DNA from: Alphaproteobacteria bacterium
GTDB lineage: Bacteria > Pseudomonadota > Alphaproteobacteria > Rhodospirillales > WMHbin7
DNA length: 49,925 nt
Reading direction: 5' to 3'
Assembly: GCA_015231795.1 (NCBI GenBank)
Contig: JADGAX010000012.1
Coordinates: 1 to 49,925 of the forward strand
Shown here: positions 25,637 to 34,318 of the stretch, piece by piece
Position numbering within the stretch: position 1 is the first letter of the stretch
Layout: each line of letters starts with the position of its first letter
Position numbers and translations under genes: made by a program
The notes under the pieces: generated by a model
The model's database searches: none
What the model was told of the DNA's origin: nothing
What the model saw: the letters and a program-made list of their open reading frames with translations, nothing else

Positions 25637-25652
25637 GGTGCATAACAAATAA
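25637..25652 (+). repeat. Right copy of GGTGCATAACAARTAA
   Basis: GGTGCATAACAAATAA follows the antitoxin stop by three bases. It matches the last 16 bases of the Hint gene at 24897-24912 except for one G-to-A change and could still encode VHNK-stop, so it may be a scar of insertion or a remnant of another Hint copy. Confidence 0.65.
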
Positions 25653-25721
25653 CTCTTGGCGCTTCTCCAGGTCGGGTCTTAGATGGCGCAGTTCGCCCAA
25701 GATGTTGTCCAGGTTTCTCAT
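25653..25721 (-). pseudogene. Possible 5' stub of a nucleotidyltransferase gene
   Basis: Read on the minus strand from the ATG at 25721, the first residues MRNLDNILGELRHLRPDLEK resemble the N-terminal helix of MNT-type nucleotidyltransferases, which continue into a GSxARG catalytic motif. Here the similarity stops at the junction with the GGTGCATAACAAATAA repeat and the frame continues antisense through the antitoxin gene. It may be a fragment cut off when the cassette arrived. The evidence is a short segment only. Confidence 0.3.
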
Positions 25722-25761
25722 GCCGCCAGTCTACCTCGAATTTACCGCACGTTCCAGGGGG

Positions 25762-26535
25762 TCAGGCTTCCAACTGATCCAGCAGCGTCGCCAGGATTTG
25801 GGTCAGGCGGGCAAGGTCCGCAGGCTCGCTCAGGCGATGGCCGCCTTTTTTCACCAGCGTGACGTCCACGTCCAGGCTTTCCACCGCGTCTTGGATCATC
25901 AAGGCGGTGTCCCAGGGCACGTCCTGATCTTCCATGCCCTGGATGATGCGCAAGGGAACGCGGATCGGCAGCGGGGCCTTGTCCAGCAGCAAATGGTTCT
26001 TGCCATCCTCGATCAGGCGGCGAGTGATGACATAGGGCTGGTCGCCATCATCGCTGGCGATCTCGATCTGCCCCGCTTCCCATAGCTCCTTGCGCTGAAG
26101 GGCGGTCAGTTCGCTCCAGATCAGGTTCTCGGTAAAGTCGGGGGCTGGGGCGATGCCCACAAGGCCTGCGATCCGTTGCGGCCTGGCCAGGGCGGTCAGC
26201 AGCATGATCCAGCCGCCCATGCTGGACCCCACCAGCACCTGCGGCCCTTCGGTCAGCCGGTCCAGGACCTGAAGCGCGTCGTCGGCCCAATCGCCGATGC
26301 AGCCGTCCTTGAAGGCCTGGGACGAGGCGCCGTGGCCCCGGTAATCGAAACGCAGATAGGCTTGGCCCCTGGCCTTGCACAGCTCTTCCAGGGCCAAGGC
26401 CTTGCTTCCCGTCATGTCCGACATGAAGCCGGTCATGAAAACGACGCCAGGCCCCTTGCCTGAAAGGCGGCGGTAGGCGATTGTGCCCCCATCCTGGCGT
26501 GTTAATATCAAAGGTCTGTCATCGGGTTCGTTCAT
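25762..26535 (-). CDS. Alpha/beta hydrolase
   Basis: The 257-residue protein is a serine hydrolase of the alpha/beta fold. The nucleophile elbow is VGSSMGGW with serine in GSSMGG, the oxyanion region FMTGFMSDMTG precedes it, RFDYRGHGAS is also typical, and the catalytic histidine is in KKGGHRLS near the C-terminus. It resembles palmitoyl thioesterase ABHD10-like and BAAT-type bacterial hydrolases, but the substrate is unknown. The ATG giving MNEPDDRPLIL shares its bases with the start codon of the divergent glycosyltransferase (CATG at 26533-26536). Confidence 0.85.
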   Translation of the reverse strand: MNEPDDRPLILTRQDGGTIAYRRLSGKGPGVVFMTGFMSDMTGSKALALEELCKARGQAYLRFDYRGHGASSQAFKDGCIGDWADDALQVLDRLTEGPQVLVGSSMGGWIMLLTALARPQRIAGLVGIAPAPDFTENLIWSELTALQRKELWEAGQIEIASDDGDQPYVITRRLIEDGKNHLLLDKAPLPIRVPLRIIQGMEDQDVPWDTALMIQDAVESLDVDVTLVKKGGHRLSEPADLARLTQILATLLDQLEA

Positions 26536-27724
26536 GGTCAAGCAGTCTAGCAATTCCCCCCCCATCCGCCAACCGGTCGTTCTGCAGGTGCTGCCAGCCC
26601 TGGTTACAGGGGGCGTCGAGCGCGGCGCCACCGACATCGGCATCGCCCTGGCCGAGGCCGGCTGGGGCAGTTGCGTCGTGTCGTCGGGCGGGCCGATGGT
26701 GCGCGAGCTGGAGCGCGCGGGCGCTTCGCATGTGGTGATGCCGGTGCAATCCAAGAACCCGCTGGTGATGCGCAAGAATGCCGAACAGTTGGCGGCCCTT
26801 GCCCGCGAGATCAAGGCCGACATCATTCATGCAAGATCCCGAGCGCCCGCTTGGTCGGCCGAAGTCGCCGCCAAAAAGGCGGGATGCCATTTCGTCACCA
26901 CCTTTCACGGCACCTACAATATGGGGCCGATGGCGATGAAGCGGCACTACAACGCCGTCATGGCCAGGGGCGAGCGGGTGATCGCCATTTCGCAATTCAT
27001 CGCCAGCCACATCCACCAGTATTACGGCGTGGGCTGGGAGCGCGTGCGCGTCGTCCACCGGGGCATCGACCTGGACATCTTCGATCCCACCCATGTCTCG
27101 CCCGAGCGCATCATCCAATTATCGACCGCTTGGCGGCTGCCCGACGGGGTTCCCGTCGTCATGCTGCCTGGGCGTCTGACGCGCTGGAAGGGCCAGCCGG
27201 TGCTGATCGAGGCGATGGCGCGCATGCGAGACGAATTGGGATGGGAGAATATGCGCTGCCTGCTTGTCGGTTCGGATCAGGGGCGGACGGATTACCGCGA
27301 CGAGTTGCTGGCGCAATCGCGCCGTTTGGGGCTGGACGACGTGGTGCACATCATCGACGACTGCCGCGACCTGCCCGCCGCCTATATGCTGGCCGATGTG
27401 GTGGTTTCGGCATCCACCGATCCCGAGGCCTTCGGACGCGTGATCGTGGAAGCCCAGGCCATGGGGCGGCCCGTGGTGGCCTCCGACCATGGCGGGGCCA
27501 GGGAAACCGTGATCGCGAACGAAACCGGCTGGCTGGTGCCGCCCGGCGATCCTTCGGCGCTGGCCCAATCGATCAGCGACGTGTTGGAAATCGACATCGA
27601 TCTTCGCCGCCATCGGGCCGATCAGGCGATCAATCATGCCCGGTCCAACTTCTCGAAAAAGCGCATGTGCGAGGCGACGTTGGACGTTTATCGCGAGATT
27701 CTGGGCCTCCAGGAGGCGAAATAA
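26534..27724 (+). CDS. GT4-family glycosyltransferase, LPS core type
   Basis: The 396-residue protein has the two-domain GT-B fold of family GT4: an N-terminal VLPALVTGGVERGATDIG, then the donor-binding region VMLPGRLTRWKGQPVLIEA and the acid-rich DPEAFGRVIVEAQAMGRPVVAS. It resembles transferases that build the LPS core or capsule. It is followed two bases later by a GT9 heptosyltransferase-like gene, so the pair likely acts on the same lipid-linked saccharide at the inner membrane. The ATG overlaps the divergent hydrolase start; a GTG at 26483 would add 17 residues. Confidence 0.86.
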   Translation: MVKQSSNSPPIRQPVVLQVLPALVTGGVERGATDIGIALAEAGWGSCVVSSGGPMVRELERAGASHVVMPVQSKNPLVMRKNAEQLAALAREIKADIIHARSRAPAWSAEVAAKKAGCHFVTTFHGTYNMGPMAMKRHYNAVMARGERVIAISQFIASHIHQYYGVGWERVRVVHRGIDLDIFDPTHVSPERIIQLSTAWRLPDGVPVVMLPGRLTRWKGQPVLIEAMARMRDELGWENMRCLLVGSDQGRTDYRDELLAQSRRLGLDDVVHIIDDCRDLPAAYMLADVVVSASTDPEAFGRVIVEAQAMGRPVVASDHGGARETVIANETGWLVPPGDPSALAQSISDVLEIDIDLRRHRADQAINHARSNFSKKRMCEATLDVYREILGLQEAK

Positions 27725-27726
27725 GC

Positions 27727-28677
27727 ATGGCGCGGATTCTGGTCATCAAACTCTCGGCGCTGGGCGACATCGTCCAGGCGTTGGGACCGATGGCCGCCAT
27801 CCGCCGCCATCACAAGGACGATCACATCGTCTTGCTGACGACCACGCTTTACGCCGATTTTCTGAAGGCAAGCCCCTACGCCGACGAGGTCTGGATCGAT
27901 GACCGTCCGCGCCTGAAAAATCCGCTGGGTGTCTTCAGTTTGGCCAAGCGCTTGCGTCAGGGGAAATTCACCCGGGTCTACGACCTGCAAACCTCCAGGC
28001 GCAGTTCGCGCTATTTCCACCTGATGCGTCCCTGGCCGCCGGAATGGTCGGGGATCGCCTGGGGCTGTTCGCATCCGCACGCCAATCCCAAGCGCGATTT
28101 CATGCATACGCTGGACCGCCAGGCCGAGCAGCTGGCCATGGCGGGCATCAATGAAACGCCCAGCCCTGATTTGTCTTGGGTCAAGGCCGACATCGAACGG
28201 TTTAAACTGCCCCAACGTTTTGGCCTTCTGGCACCCGGAGGTGCCCCGCACCGGCCCGCCAAGCGCTGGCCCGGCGCGCGCTTTGGCGAGATGGCTAGGC
28301 GGTGGCTCGCCCAGGGCATAACGCCGGTCCTGCTGGGCACAAGGCAGGATCAAGAGGCGTTGGATGTGGTGCGCACCATCTGTCCTCAGGCGGTGGATCT
28401 TTCGGACCAGACCAGCTTTGCCGACATCGCCGTCCTGGGGCGACAGGCCTCCATTGCGCTTGGCAACGATACCGGGCCGATGCATCTGATCGTTGCCGCG
28501 GGCGCGCCGTCCGCCGTCTTGTTTTCCAGCGAATCGGATCCGGCGCTTTGCGCGCCGCGCGGTCCCAAGGTGACGATTCTGAAGGCCCAGGATTTGGCCT
28601 ATCTGGATATCTCCGAGGTGCAGCGGGGGCTGCAAAAAGTCTGCGGCGACTGCTTCGGAACGACAAAATCCGACTGA
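27727..28677 (+). CDS. GT9-family ADP-heptose:LPS heptosyltransferase-like protein
   Basis: The 316-residue product begins ARILVIKLSALGDIVQALGPM, the GT9 N-terminus, and contains APGGAPHRPAKRWP and IALGNDTGPMHLIVAAGAPS, the ADP-heptose-site signature. Such enzymes add heptose to the inner core of LPS on the cytoplasmic face. The start ATG is two bases after the preceding GT4 stop region, with AGGAGGCG inside the upstream gene's end serving as ribosome-binding site. Donor and acceptor cannot be fixed from the sequence. Confidence 0.9.
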   Translation: MARILVIKLSALGDIVQALGPMAAIRRHHKDDHIVLLTTTLYADFLKASPYADEVWIDDRPRLKNPLGVFSLAKRLRQGKFTRVYDLQTSRRSSRYFHLMRPWPPEWSGIAWGCSHPHANPKRDFMHTLDRQAEQLAMAGINETPSPDLSWVKADIERFKLPQRFGLLAPGGAPHRPAKRWPGARFGEMARRWLAQGITPVLLGTRQDQEALDVVRTICPQAVDLSDQTSFADIAVLGRQASIALGNDTGPMHLIVAAGAPSAVLFSSESDPALCAPRGPKVTILKAQDLAYLDISEVQRGLQKVCGDCFGTTKSD

Positions 28678-28767
28678 ATTGGTTATTTTTCAGGCGACAC
28701 GCAAGGGTCGTTGTCATCAAAACCCAAATTCTTTAGGGTCATGGCTTGGTTTTGGGAGAGAGAAGGC

Positions 28768-29982
28768 ATGAGCGGCGAGTCCGAGGTCGATGGCGGCAAT
28801 AACGGAAATGCGAAGCGTTCGTTCGCCCAGCATATCTTCGCGCCGATCAAGATTACCTGGGACCAGTTCGTCGATCTGGTCATTCCCTTCTACCATTCGC
28901 AGCACATCCGCCGCCACGCGGCTTCGGTGACCATCTCGCGCGTGCAATTGATGTCGGCCATCTTCGGCATTCTGGTGCCGATGTTGTCGCTCATCGACTG
29001 GTTCGTCTTTCCCTGGCCGCAATGGGCGATGATGACGGCCTTGCGCGTCGCGTCCGGCGCCATCTTCTTCTTGCTCGCCTGGCCCTGGGAAACCGAGAAA
29101 ACGCGCTTTCAGGCCGACGCCATGCTGATGGCCATGCTGCTGGTGCCGCCGGTTTTCTATCTGATTTCCATCCGCATCGTCGAACCCTTGCAACTGACCG
29201 AGTTCGGCCAGCTGGTCGCCAAGCTCTATTCGCTGATGCCCAATATTGTGCTGGCCGGGCTGGCCATGTTCCCCCTGACCGCCTTCGAAGTGGTGATTTT
29301 CGCGGCCCCCGCCTTCATCTTCGCCGTCATCGGCCTGTTTATGGAAGGACAGGTTCTGTCCTTGCAGGTGCATGGGCCGGCGCTTTGGCTGATGGTTCTG
29401 GTGATGGGCGTCGCCATGTTTTCGGGCATGAGCCAGTTGCATTACATGTCGGCCCTGGTCAACAAGGCGATGATCGATCCCCTGACCCAGGCCTATACGC
29501 GCCGCTCGGGCAACGAGACCATCGAACTTCTGTTCCGCCTGTCGAGTCTTCAAAACACGCCGCTCAGCGTCGCTTTCTTCGATCTGGACAAGTTCAAGTC
29601 GATCAACGACACCTACGGCCACGAAGAAGGCGACAAGGCCCTGCGTACCCTGTCGGACAAGCTGAAGGCCGGTCTTCGCAAGGGCGATGTGCTGGTGCGC
29701 TGGGGCGGCGAAGAGTTCATCGCCATCTTGAACAATACCGACGCGCCGGGCGCTCGCGTGGTCATCGAGCGCTTGCGCGAGGCGGGTTTCGGCCTGCGTC
29801 CCGATGGAACTCCTCTTACCGCCTCGATCGGATTGGCCGAGCGGATCGAGGACCAGATGCCCGATTGGGCGCATCTGGTCGAAAAGGCCGACGCTCGCAT
29901 GTATCAGGCCAAGAAATCGGGGCGCGACCGGGCGATTTTCCCGGGCGACGTGGTCTTGGCGTTCAGTCAGGCTCCAGCATAG
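28768..29982 (+). CDS. Membrane-bound diguanylate cyclase (GGDEF)
   Basis: The protein makes the second messenger c-di-GMP from two GTP. About residues 55-225 form six hydrophobic segments, and the C-terminal 170 residues are a GGDEF domain: DPLTQAYTRRSG, FFDLDKFKSINDTYGHEEGD, and the active site RWGGEEF. The RxxD inhibitory site is not evident upstream of GGEEF (KAGLRKGD lies there and may or may not serve). The ATG at 28768 is preceded by GGGAGAGAGAAGG; in-frame starts at 28711 and 28741 are possible. It overlaps the convergent NRDE gene by 20 bases. Confidence 0.92.
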   Translation: MSGESEVDGGNNGNAKRSFAQHIFAPIKITWDQFVDLVIPFYHSQHIRRHAASVTISRVQLMSAIFGILVPMLSLIDWFVFPWPQWAMMTALRVASGAIFFLLAWPWETEKTRFQADAMLMAMLLVPPVFYLISIRIVEPLQLTEFGQLVAKLYSLMPNIVLAGLAMFPLTAFEVVIFAAPAFIFAVIGLFMEGQVLSLQVHGPALWLMVLVMGVAMFSGMSQLHYMSALVNKAMIDPLTQAYTRRSGNETIELLFRLSSLQNTPLSVAFFDLDKFKSINDTYGHEEGDKALRTLSDKLKAGLRKGDVLVRWGGEEFIAILNNTDAPGARVVIERLREAGFGLRPDGTPLTASIGLAERIEDQMPDWAHLVEKADARMYQAKKSGRDRAIFPGDVVLAFSQAPA

Positions 29983-30706
29983 AAAACTCTGTTTCGTCCG
30001 GCGGCCCTGGCGCAAACAGAAAGACCGGGCGTCGTTCGGCGTCGATTCCCGGCAAGGCGATCAGCGAACTGCAAACGGTTCCGAAACCGTTCGGTTTGCG
30101 GATCAGCACCGATGCCTCCTCGGCCCCGTTTCCGGGGTCGGACTGCGTCAGCAGCGCTTTCCAGCCGGACCAATCGCCCTTGTCGGGTTGCGGCGGCGCA
30201 GCGCTTTGGAACCTGGGCAGAAAGGCCCGGATACGCGGGCTTTGGAAATCGTCCAGATCCTGCGCCGTCAGCATGTGAACGCCTGCGGGCACCGGGAAGA
30301 CATCGACGCTTGCGCCATCGTTTCTCAGCCAGAAGGCGTCCTGGAAATCGGCGATCAGCAGATTGAAGGGGCGATAGGCCTGGGGGTTGAGATCGGCCAT
30401 CGCCTTGGCGGCTTCCTTGGCTTCGGCGTGATCCAGGGCTTCCAGGACCAATTCTCCGCGCGAGCGCTTGCCGGGTTCCGGTCCCAGCGTGCCCACGCGG
30501 TTCAAGATTCCAGCCACCACGCCGTAATCATTGATGCCCAGCCAACTGCCGCCCGCCAATTCGTCAATCCCCGCCCGAATGTCTGGCCGATCCGGCCAAT
30601 GCCTTGCGGGCGGTTTCCAGGGGCGGCCTGCCATTTCGTCGCGGTTGGCGGCCAGAATCAACGGCCACGAGGCGCCGGGCTGGCGCAGGATTATCACTGT
30701 ACACAT
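29963..30706 (-). CDS. NRDE (TANGO2-like) family protein
   Basis: The 247-residue protein begins MCTVIILRQP and has LAANRDEMAGRP, the NRDE signature of the TANGO2 family. The second-residue cysteine fits an N-terminal nucleophile fold after removal of methionine. Bacterial functions are poorly known; eukaryotic members have been linked to haem and lipid handling. I chose this ATG over one six codons upstream because the Cys2 is conserved. A TATAGT box ends only six bases before the start, suggesting a transcript with almost no leader. Confidence 0.85.
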   Translation of the reverse strand: MCTVIILRQPGASWPLILAANRDEMAGRPWKPPARHWPDRPDIRAGIDELAGGSWLGINDYGVVAGILNRVGTLGPEPGKRSRGELVLEALDHAEAKEAAKAMADLNPQAYRPFNLLIADFQDAFWLRNDGASVDVFPVPAGVHMLTAQDLDDFQSPRIRAFLPRFQSAAPPQPDKGDWSGWKALLTQSDPGNGAEEASVLIRKPNGFGTVCSSLIALPGIDAERRPVFLFAPGPPDETEFSMLEPD

Positions 30707-30714
30707 GGCGAGAC

Positions 30715-30743
30715 TATACCCCATTTGGCCGAGTTGGGGTATA
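30715..30743. promoter_or_regulatory. Inverted repeat between divergent NRDE and zeta-inhibitor genes
   Basis: TATACCCCA at 30715-30723 and TGGGGTATA at 30735-30743 are perfect inverted repeats separated by 11 bases. Each arm contains a possible -10 box: TATAGT facing left towards the NRDE gene and TATAAG facing right towards the zeta-inhibitor gene. It is the only notable sequence in the 65-base gap. Confidence 0.5.
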
Positions 30744-30771
30744 AGCGTTGCCGGACAGGATCGGGTGACAT

Positions 30772-31137
30772 ATGCCAGAAGACAAAAAGAAATCCGGCAA
30801 GAAGGTGCTTGAGGAGCGCAACCGCGCCTTCGAGGCCAAATATCAGCAAGACGAGGAAATTCGCTTCAAGGCGCGCATCCGCGCCAACAAGCTCGCGGGC
30901 CAATGGATGGCGGGCCTTCTGGGGCTTTCGGGCGAACAAGCCGACGACTATGTCAAGGCGATGATCGACCTGGGTTTTTCGGATGCGCCCGGCGACAAAT
31001 TGCTGGCCAAGGTGGCGGCCGATCTTGAAAGTCACGGCAAGCCGATGGAAGCCCACAAATTGAAAACGGAAATCCTTAGGCTGTCCTTGATAGCCGAGGA
31101 GCAGATCATGACCGAGATTCTGGGAGACAACGTATGA
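30772..31137 (+). CDS. F1-ATPase zeta inhibitor (DUF1476)
   Basis: The 121-residue protein belongs to the alphaproteobacterial zeta family, helical proteins that bind F1-ATP synthase and block ATP hydrolysis. The matching segments are [32 protein letters not shown] and [10 protein letters not shown] near the end. Compared with the usual 105-110 residues, the N-terminus is a little longer and very lysine-rich ([12 protein letters not shown]). The stop overlaps the ATG of the first YchJ-like gene by four bases, so it heads a four-gene cassette. Confidence 0.88.
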   Translation: MPEDKKKSGKKVLEERNRAFEAKYQQDEEIRFKARIRANKLAGQWMAGLLGLSGEQADDYVKAMIDLGFSDAPGDKLLAKVAADLESHGKPMEAHKLKTEILRLSLIAEEQIMTEILGDNV

Positions 31138-31616
31138 CCCTTTGCGCCTGCATGTCCGGACGCGAAACCGATTCCTGCTGCGGTCCCGTCCTGGCGGGCC
31201 AGCCCGCCAAAACCGCCGAAGCCTTGATGCGCGCCCGATTCTGCGCCTTTACCAGCGGCAATATGGATTTCCTGGATCGCACGCTGGCCCCGGAATCTAA
31301 GGACGATTACGACCGCGAGGAATTGAAGGAAACCATCGAGAACGCCAAGCCGCAGGGACTTGAGGTGCGCAAGCTGGAAGGCGGCCAGGAAGGCGACAGC
31401 GAAGGCATGGTCGAATTCGTGGCCCGCCTGAAGGTGCATGGCGAGCCGATGGCCCATCACGAGCGGGCCTTTTTTCGCCGCGAGAACGGCATCTGGCTTT
31501 ACGTGGACGGCGAAGTGAATCCCAAGGGACAGCCGCGCCACGTCGAGAAGGTGGGGCGCAACGATCCTTGCTCTTGCGGGTCGGGCAAGAAGTACAAGAA
31601 GTGCTGCGGGGCGTAA
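31134..31616 (+). CDS. YchJ-like protein with SEC-C motif, copy 1
   Basis: The 160-residue protein has an N-terminal cysteine cluster LCACMSG...SCCG, a central YchJ-type (UPF0225) cystatin-like region with [11 protein letters not shown] and APESKDDY, and a C-terminal SEC-C zinc motif [21 protein letters not shown] motifs bind zinc and mediate contacts with ribosomes or SecB-type partners in other proteins; the role here is unknown. It is a paralogue of the gene at 32378-32860, and their last 170 or so bases are nearly identical. It sits between the zeta inhibitor and a YkgJ-like gene. Confidence 0.87.
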   Translation: MTLCACMSGRETDSCCGPVLAGQPAKTAEALMRARFCAFTSGNMDFLDRTLAPESKDDYDREELKETIENAKPQGLEVRKLEGGQEGDSEGMVEFVARLKVHGEPMAHHERAFFRRENGIWLYVDGEVNPKGQPRHVEKVGRNDPCSCGSGKKYKKCCGA

Positions 31617-31619
31617 TTC

Positions 31620-32381
31620 ATGGAGCGGCGCTTCGCCTGCACGGTCTGCGGCAAATGCTGCTACGGCTGGCTGCCGCTTTCGATCTCCGACGCGCTTTCA
31701 CATGCCCACCGTTTCCCTCTGGCCGTCTTGTGGGGCACGGTGCGCCAGGGCGCCAAGGCCTTTGACCTCACTGAAAAACTGGGGATTCGCCTGGATAAGA
31801 AAACGGCGCTGCGCATAACGCCGATCGCTTACCTGCCGCCCTCGTTTCAATGCCCTGCCCTGGGCGAAGACATGCGCTGCACGATTCACGAGGAAAAGCC
31901 GGTGCGTTGCCGCACCATGCCCTTTTCGGCCGACCGGGAAATGAGCGATCAGGCCGATTTGCTGATTCCGCGTTCCGGCTGGCTGTGCAACACGCAGCCT
32001 GACGCGCCGGTTGTCTACCGGGACGGCAATATCCTGGATGCGACCGACTTCAACCGCGAACGCCAAGTCTTGCAAGATCAAGCAACGACAATCCAAAGTT
32101 ACGCCGCGTTCCTGCTCAAAAGCGCTCCATCCTTGAAAGCGCAATTGGACAAGCAGGCCAAGCGGCCTGCGGGCGGACAAATCGTGCTGAAGATATTGCC
32201 CTTGCTGCGCAAAGTGGCCGATATCGATCTTGCCTATTTTGCGGCAAGACAAGCCTTGGTTCTGAAAGATATTCTGGCCCGGCTGCCCGAGACGCCTGAG
32301 TTCAATGAATACCGAAAGAACTATGTCGATGGGCTGGAAGAAATGGATCGCATGCTGATCAGCGCGAAAGGGACGATATGA
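31620..32381 (+). CDS. YkgJ-like cysteine-cluster protein
   Basis: The 253-residue protein has the cysteine pattern of the YkgJ/CxxCxxCC family (PF03692): CTVCGKCC near the N-terminus, then [25 protein letters not shown]. These cysteines are expected to bind zinc or an iron-sulfur cluster. The C-terminal half, residues 140-253, is helical and specific to this subgroup. It starts four bases after the first YchJ-like stop and its own stop overlaps the second YchJ-like ATG, so the genes are translationally coupled. Its biochemical role is not established. Confidence 0.86.
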   Translation: MERRFACTVCGKCCYGWLPLSISDALSHAHRFPLAVLWGTVRQGAKAFDLTEKLGIRLDKKTALRITPIAYLPPSFQCPALGEDMRCTIHEEKPVRCRTMPFSADREMSDQADLLIPRSGWLCNTQPDAPVVYRDGNILDATDFNRERQVLQDQATTIQSYAAFLLKSAPSLKAQLDKQAKRPAGGQIVLKILPLLRKVADIDLAYFAARQALVLKDILARLPETPEFNEYRKNYVDGLEEMDRMLISAKGTI

Positions 32382-32860
32382 CGCTTTGTCTTTGCCATTC
32401 CGGCCTTGAATTCGATGCCTGCTGCGGCCGTATCTTGAACGGCGCGCATGCGGCGACGCCCGAGGCCTTGATGCGCGCGCGCGTCTCGGCCTTCATCGGC
32501 GGCGATATGGAATTTCTGGAACGCACGCTGGCCCCGGAATCGAAGGCGGATTTTGACCGCCATGCGATCGAAGCGTCGATGAAGGGCGTCGAGGGACTTG
32601 GTTTCGAAGTGCGGGACCAGGAAGGCGGCGGCGAAGCCGACCAGGAAGGCCGGTTGGAATATGTCGCTCGCTTCAAGGCGAATGGCAAGCCGCTGGCCCA
32701 TCACGAGCGGGCTTTCTTTCGCCGCGAGAACGGCAACTGGCTTTACGTGGACGGCGAGGTGAATCCCAAGGCGGCGCCGCGCCACGTCGAGAAGGTGGGG
32801 CGCAACGATCCTTGCTCTTGCGGCTCGGGCAAGAAATACAAAAAATGCTGCGGGGCGTAG
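32378..32860 (+). CDS. YchJ-like protein with SEC-C motif, copy 2
   Basis: This 160-residue paralogue of the gene at 31134-31616 is the same length and has the same layout: LCLCHSG...[23 protein letters not shown], and the SEC-C motif at the end. The N-terminal two thirds have diverged, while the region coding for [12 protein letters not shown] through KKCCGA is almost identical in DNA, suggesting gene conversion or strong constraint. It ends the cassette, 15 bases before the convergent purB stop. Confidence 0.87.
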   Translation: MTLCLCHSGLEFDACCGRILNGAHAATPEALMRARVSAFIGGDMEFLERTLAPESKADFDRHAIEASMKGVEGLGFEVRDQEGGGEADQEGRLEYVARFKANGKPLAHHERAFFRRENGNWLYVDGEVNPKAAPRHVEKVGRNDPCSCGSGKKYKKCCGA

Positions 32861-32875
32861 CGGATGAGGGAGGGC

Positions 32876-34174
32876 CTAAGCCCTCCCGAACACCCGCTTG
32901 AAGATGGTGTCGACATGTTTGGTGTGATAGCCAAGATCGAACAGGTCATCCAATTGCTTGCCCGGCAGTCTGGCTGAAACCTCGCCGTCGCTCTTCAGGA
33001 AGGTCAGGAAATCGCCTTCGCCCGCCCAAACGCGCATGGCGTTTCGCTGCACGGCGACATAGGCGTTCTCGCGGCTCATGCCGGCCTGGGTCAGCGCCAG
33101 CAATACGCGCTGCGAAAAGACCAAGCCGCCCAACTGATTCAAATTGCGCTCGACGGCGTCGGGATAGACGACCAGCTTTTCGATGACGCCCGCCAGACGC
33201 GACAGGGCGAAATCCAGCGTCACCGTGGCGTCGGGGCCGATCATGCGCTCGACCGAGGAATGCGAAATGTCGCGCTCGTGCCACAGCGCCACATTCTCCA
33301 TGGCGGGCAGCGCCATGCCGCGCACCAGACGCGCCAGACCGGTCAGATTCTCGGTCAGCACCGGGTTGCGCTTATGCGGCATGGCGGAACTGCCCTTTTG
33401 GCCGGGCGAGAAATATTCCTCGGCCTCGCGCACTTCGGTGCGCTGCAGATGGCGGATTTCCGTGGCCACCCGTTCCACCGACGAGGCGATGACGCCCAGC
33501 GTGGCGAAGTACTGGGCGTGGCGGTCTCTGGGGATTACCTGGGTCGAGATCGGCTCGGGTTCCAGGCCCAGCTTGGCGGCCACATATTCCTCGACATAAG
33601 GGTCGATGTTGGCGAAGGTGCCCACGGCGCCGGAAATGGCGCAGGTGGCGATATCCTTTCTGGCGGCTTGCAGACGCTCGCTGTTGCGCTGGAATTCGGC
33701 GTGGAAGCTGGCGAATTTCAGGCCGATGGTGACCGGCTCGGCATGGATGCCGTGGCTGCGCCCCATGCAGACCAAATCCTTGTATTCGAAAGCGCGCTTT
33801 TCCAGCGCCGCCAGCACGCGCTCGATATCGGCCAACAGGATGTCGGCGGCCTGGGCCAGTTGCACGGCCAGGCAGGTGTCCAACACGTCGGAACTGGTCA
33901 TGCCCTGATGCATGAACCTGGCTTCCTCGCCGACATTTTCGGCGACGTTGGTCAGAAAGGCGATGACGTCATGCTTGGTCTGAAGCTCGATCTCGTCGAT
34001 GCGCTCGGGGTCGAACTTGCCCTTTTCCCAAATCGCCTGGGCGGCCGCCTTGGGCACGGTTCCCAGTTCCGCCAAGGCGTCGCAGGCATGGGCCTCGATT
34101 TCGAACCAGATGCGGAATTTGTTCTCTGGCGACCAAATGGCCGACATTTCAGGGCGCGAGTAGCGAGGAATCAT
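32876..34174 (-). CDS. purB: Adenylosuccinate lyase
   Basis: PurB removes fumarate from SAICAR and adenylosuccinate in purine synthesis. The 432-residue protein has normal length. It carries the start [24 protein letters not shown] with the catalytic region, and the fumarase-superfamily signature [11 protein letters not shown], in which the mobile-loop serine lies. [10 protein letters not shown] supplies a catalytic histidine. It is convergent with the YchJ cassette and divergent from the Crp-family gene. Confidence 0.96.
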   Translation of the reverse strand: MIPRYSRPEMSAIWSPENKFRIWFEIEAHACDALAELGTVPKAAAQAIWEKGKFDPERIDEIELQTKHDVIAFLTNVAENVGEEARFMHQGMTSSDVLDTCLAVQLAQAADILLADIERVLAALEKRAFEYKDLVCMGRSHGIHAEPVTIGLKFASFHAEFQRNSERLQAARKDIATCAISGAVGTFANIDPYVEEYVAAKLGLEPEPISTQVIPRDRHAQYFATLGVIASSVERVATEIRHLQRTEVREAEEYFSPGQKGSSAMPHKRNPVLTENLTGLARLVRGMALPAMENVALWHERDISHSSVERMIGPDATVTLDFALSRLAGVIEKLVVYPDAVERNLNQLGGLVFSQRVLLALTQAGMSRENAYVAVQRNAMRVWAGEGDFLTFLKSDGEVSARLPGKQLDDLFDLGYHTKHVDTIFKRVFGRA

Positions 34175-34260
34175 GACAACCTGCCTTGTGTTGATTCAAG
34201 GCACTCCTTATAGGCGTTCGGACCAAGGATGAAAAGGCGCGGCGTTCACAAAATTTATGG

Positions 34261-34290
34261 TTGTCCAGTTTAGCTGGGCCTGACCATAAT
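34261..34290 (+). promoter_or_regulatory. Predicted promoter of the Crp-family gene
   Basis: TTGTCC at 34261-34266 and CATAAT at 34285-34290 with an 18-base spacer. Transcription from about 34297 would leave a leader of some 20 bases holding the GAGGAGG ribosome-binding site at 34307-34313. Confidence 0.45.
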
Positions 34291-34318
34291 TGGCCGGGGG
34301 TAGAGCGAGGAGGCCGGA

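Noticed and set aside
34175-34318. FNR-type binding site (TTGATTCAA near 34191)
   Set aside because: The match to TTGAT-N4-ATCAA lacks the four-base spacer, so it is not a real site, and the adjacent regulator lacks FNR cysteines.
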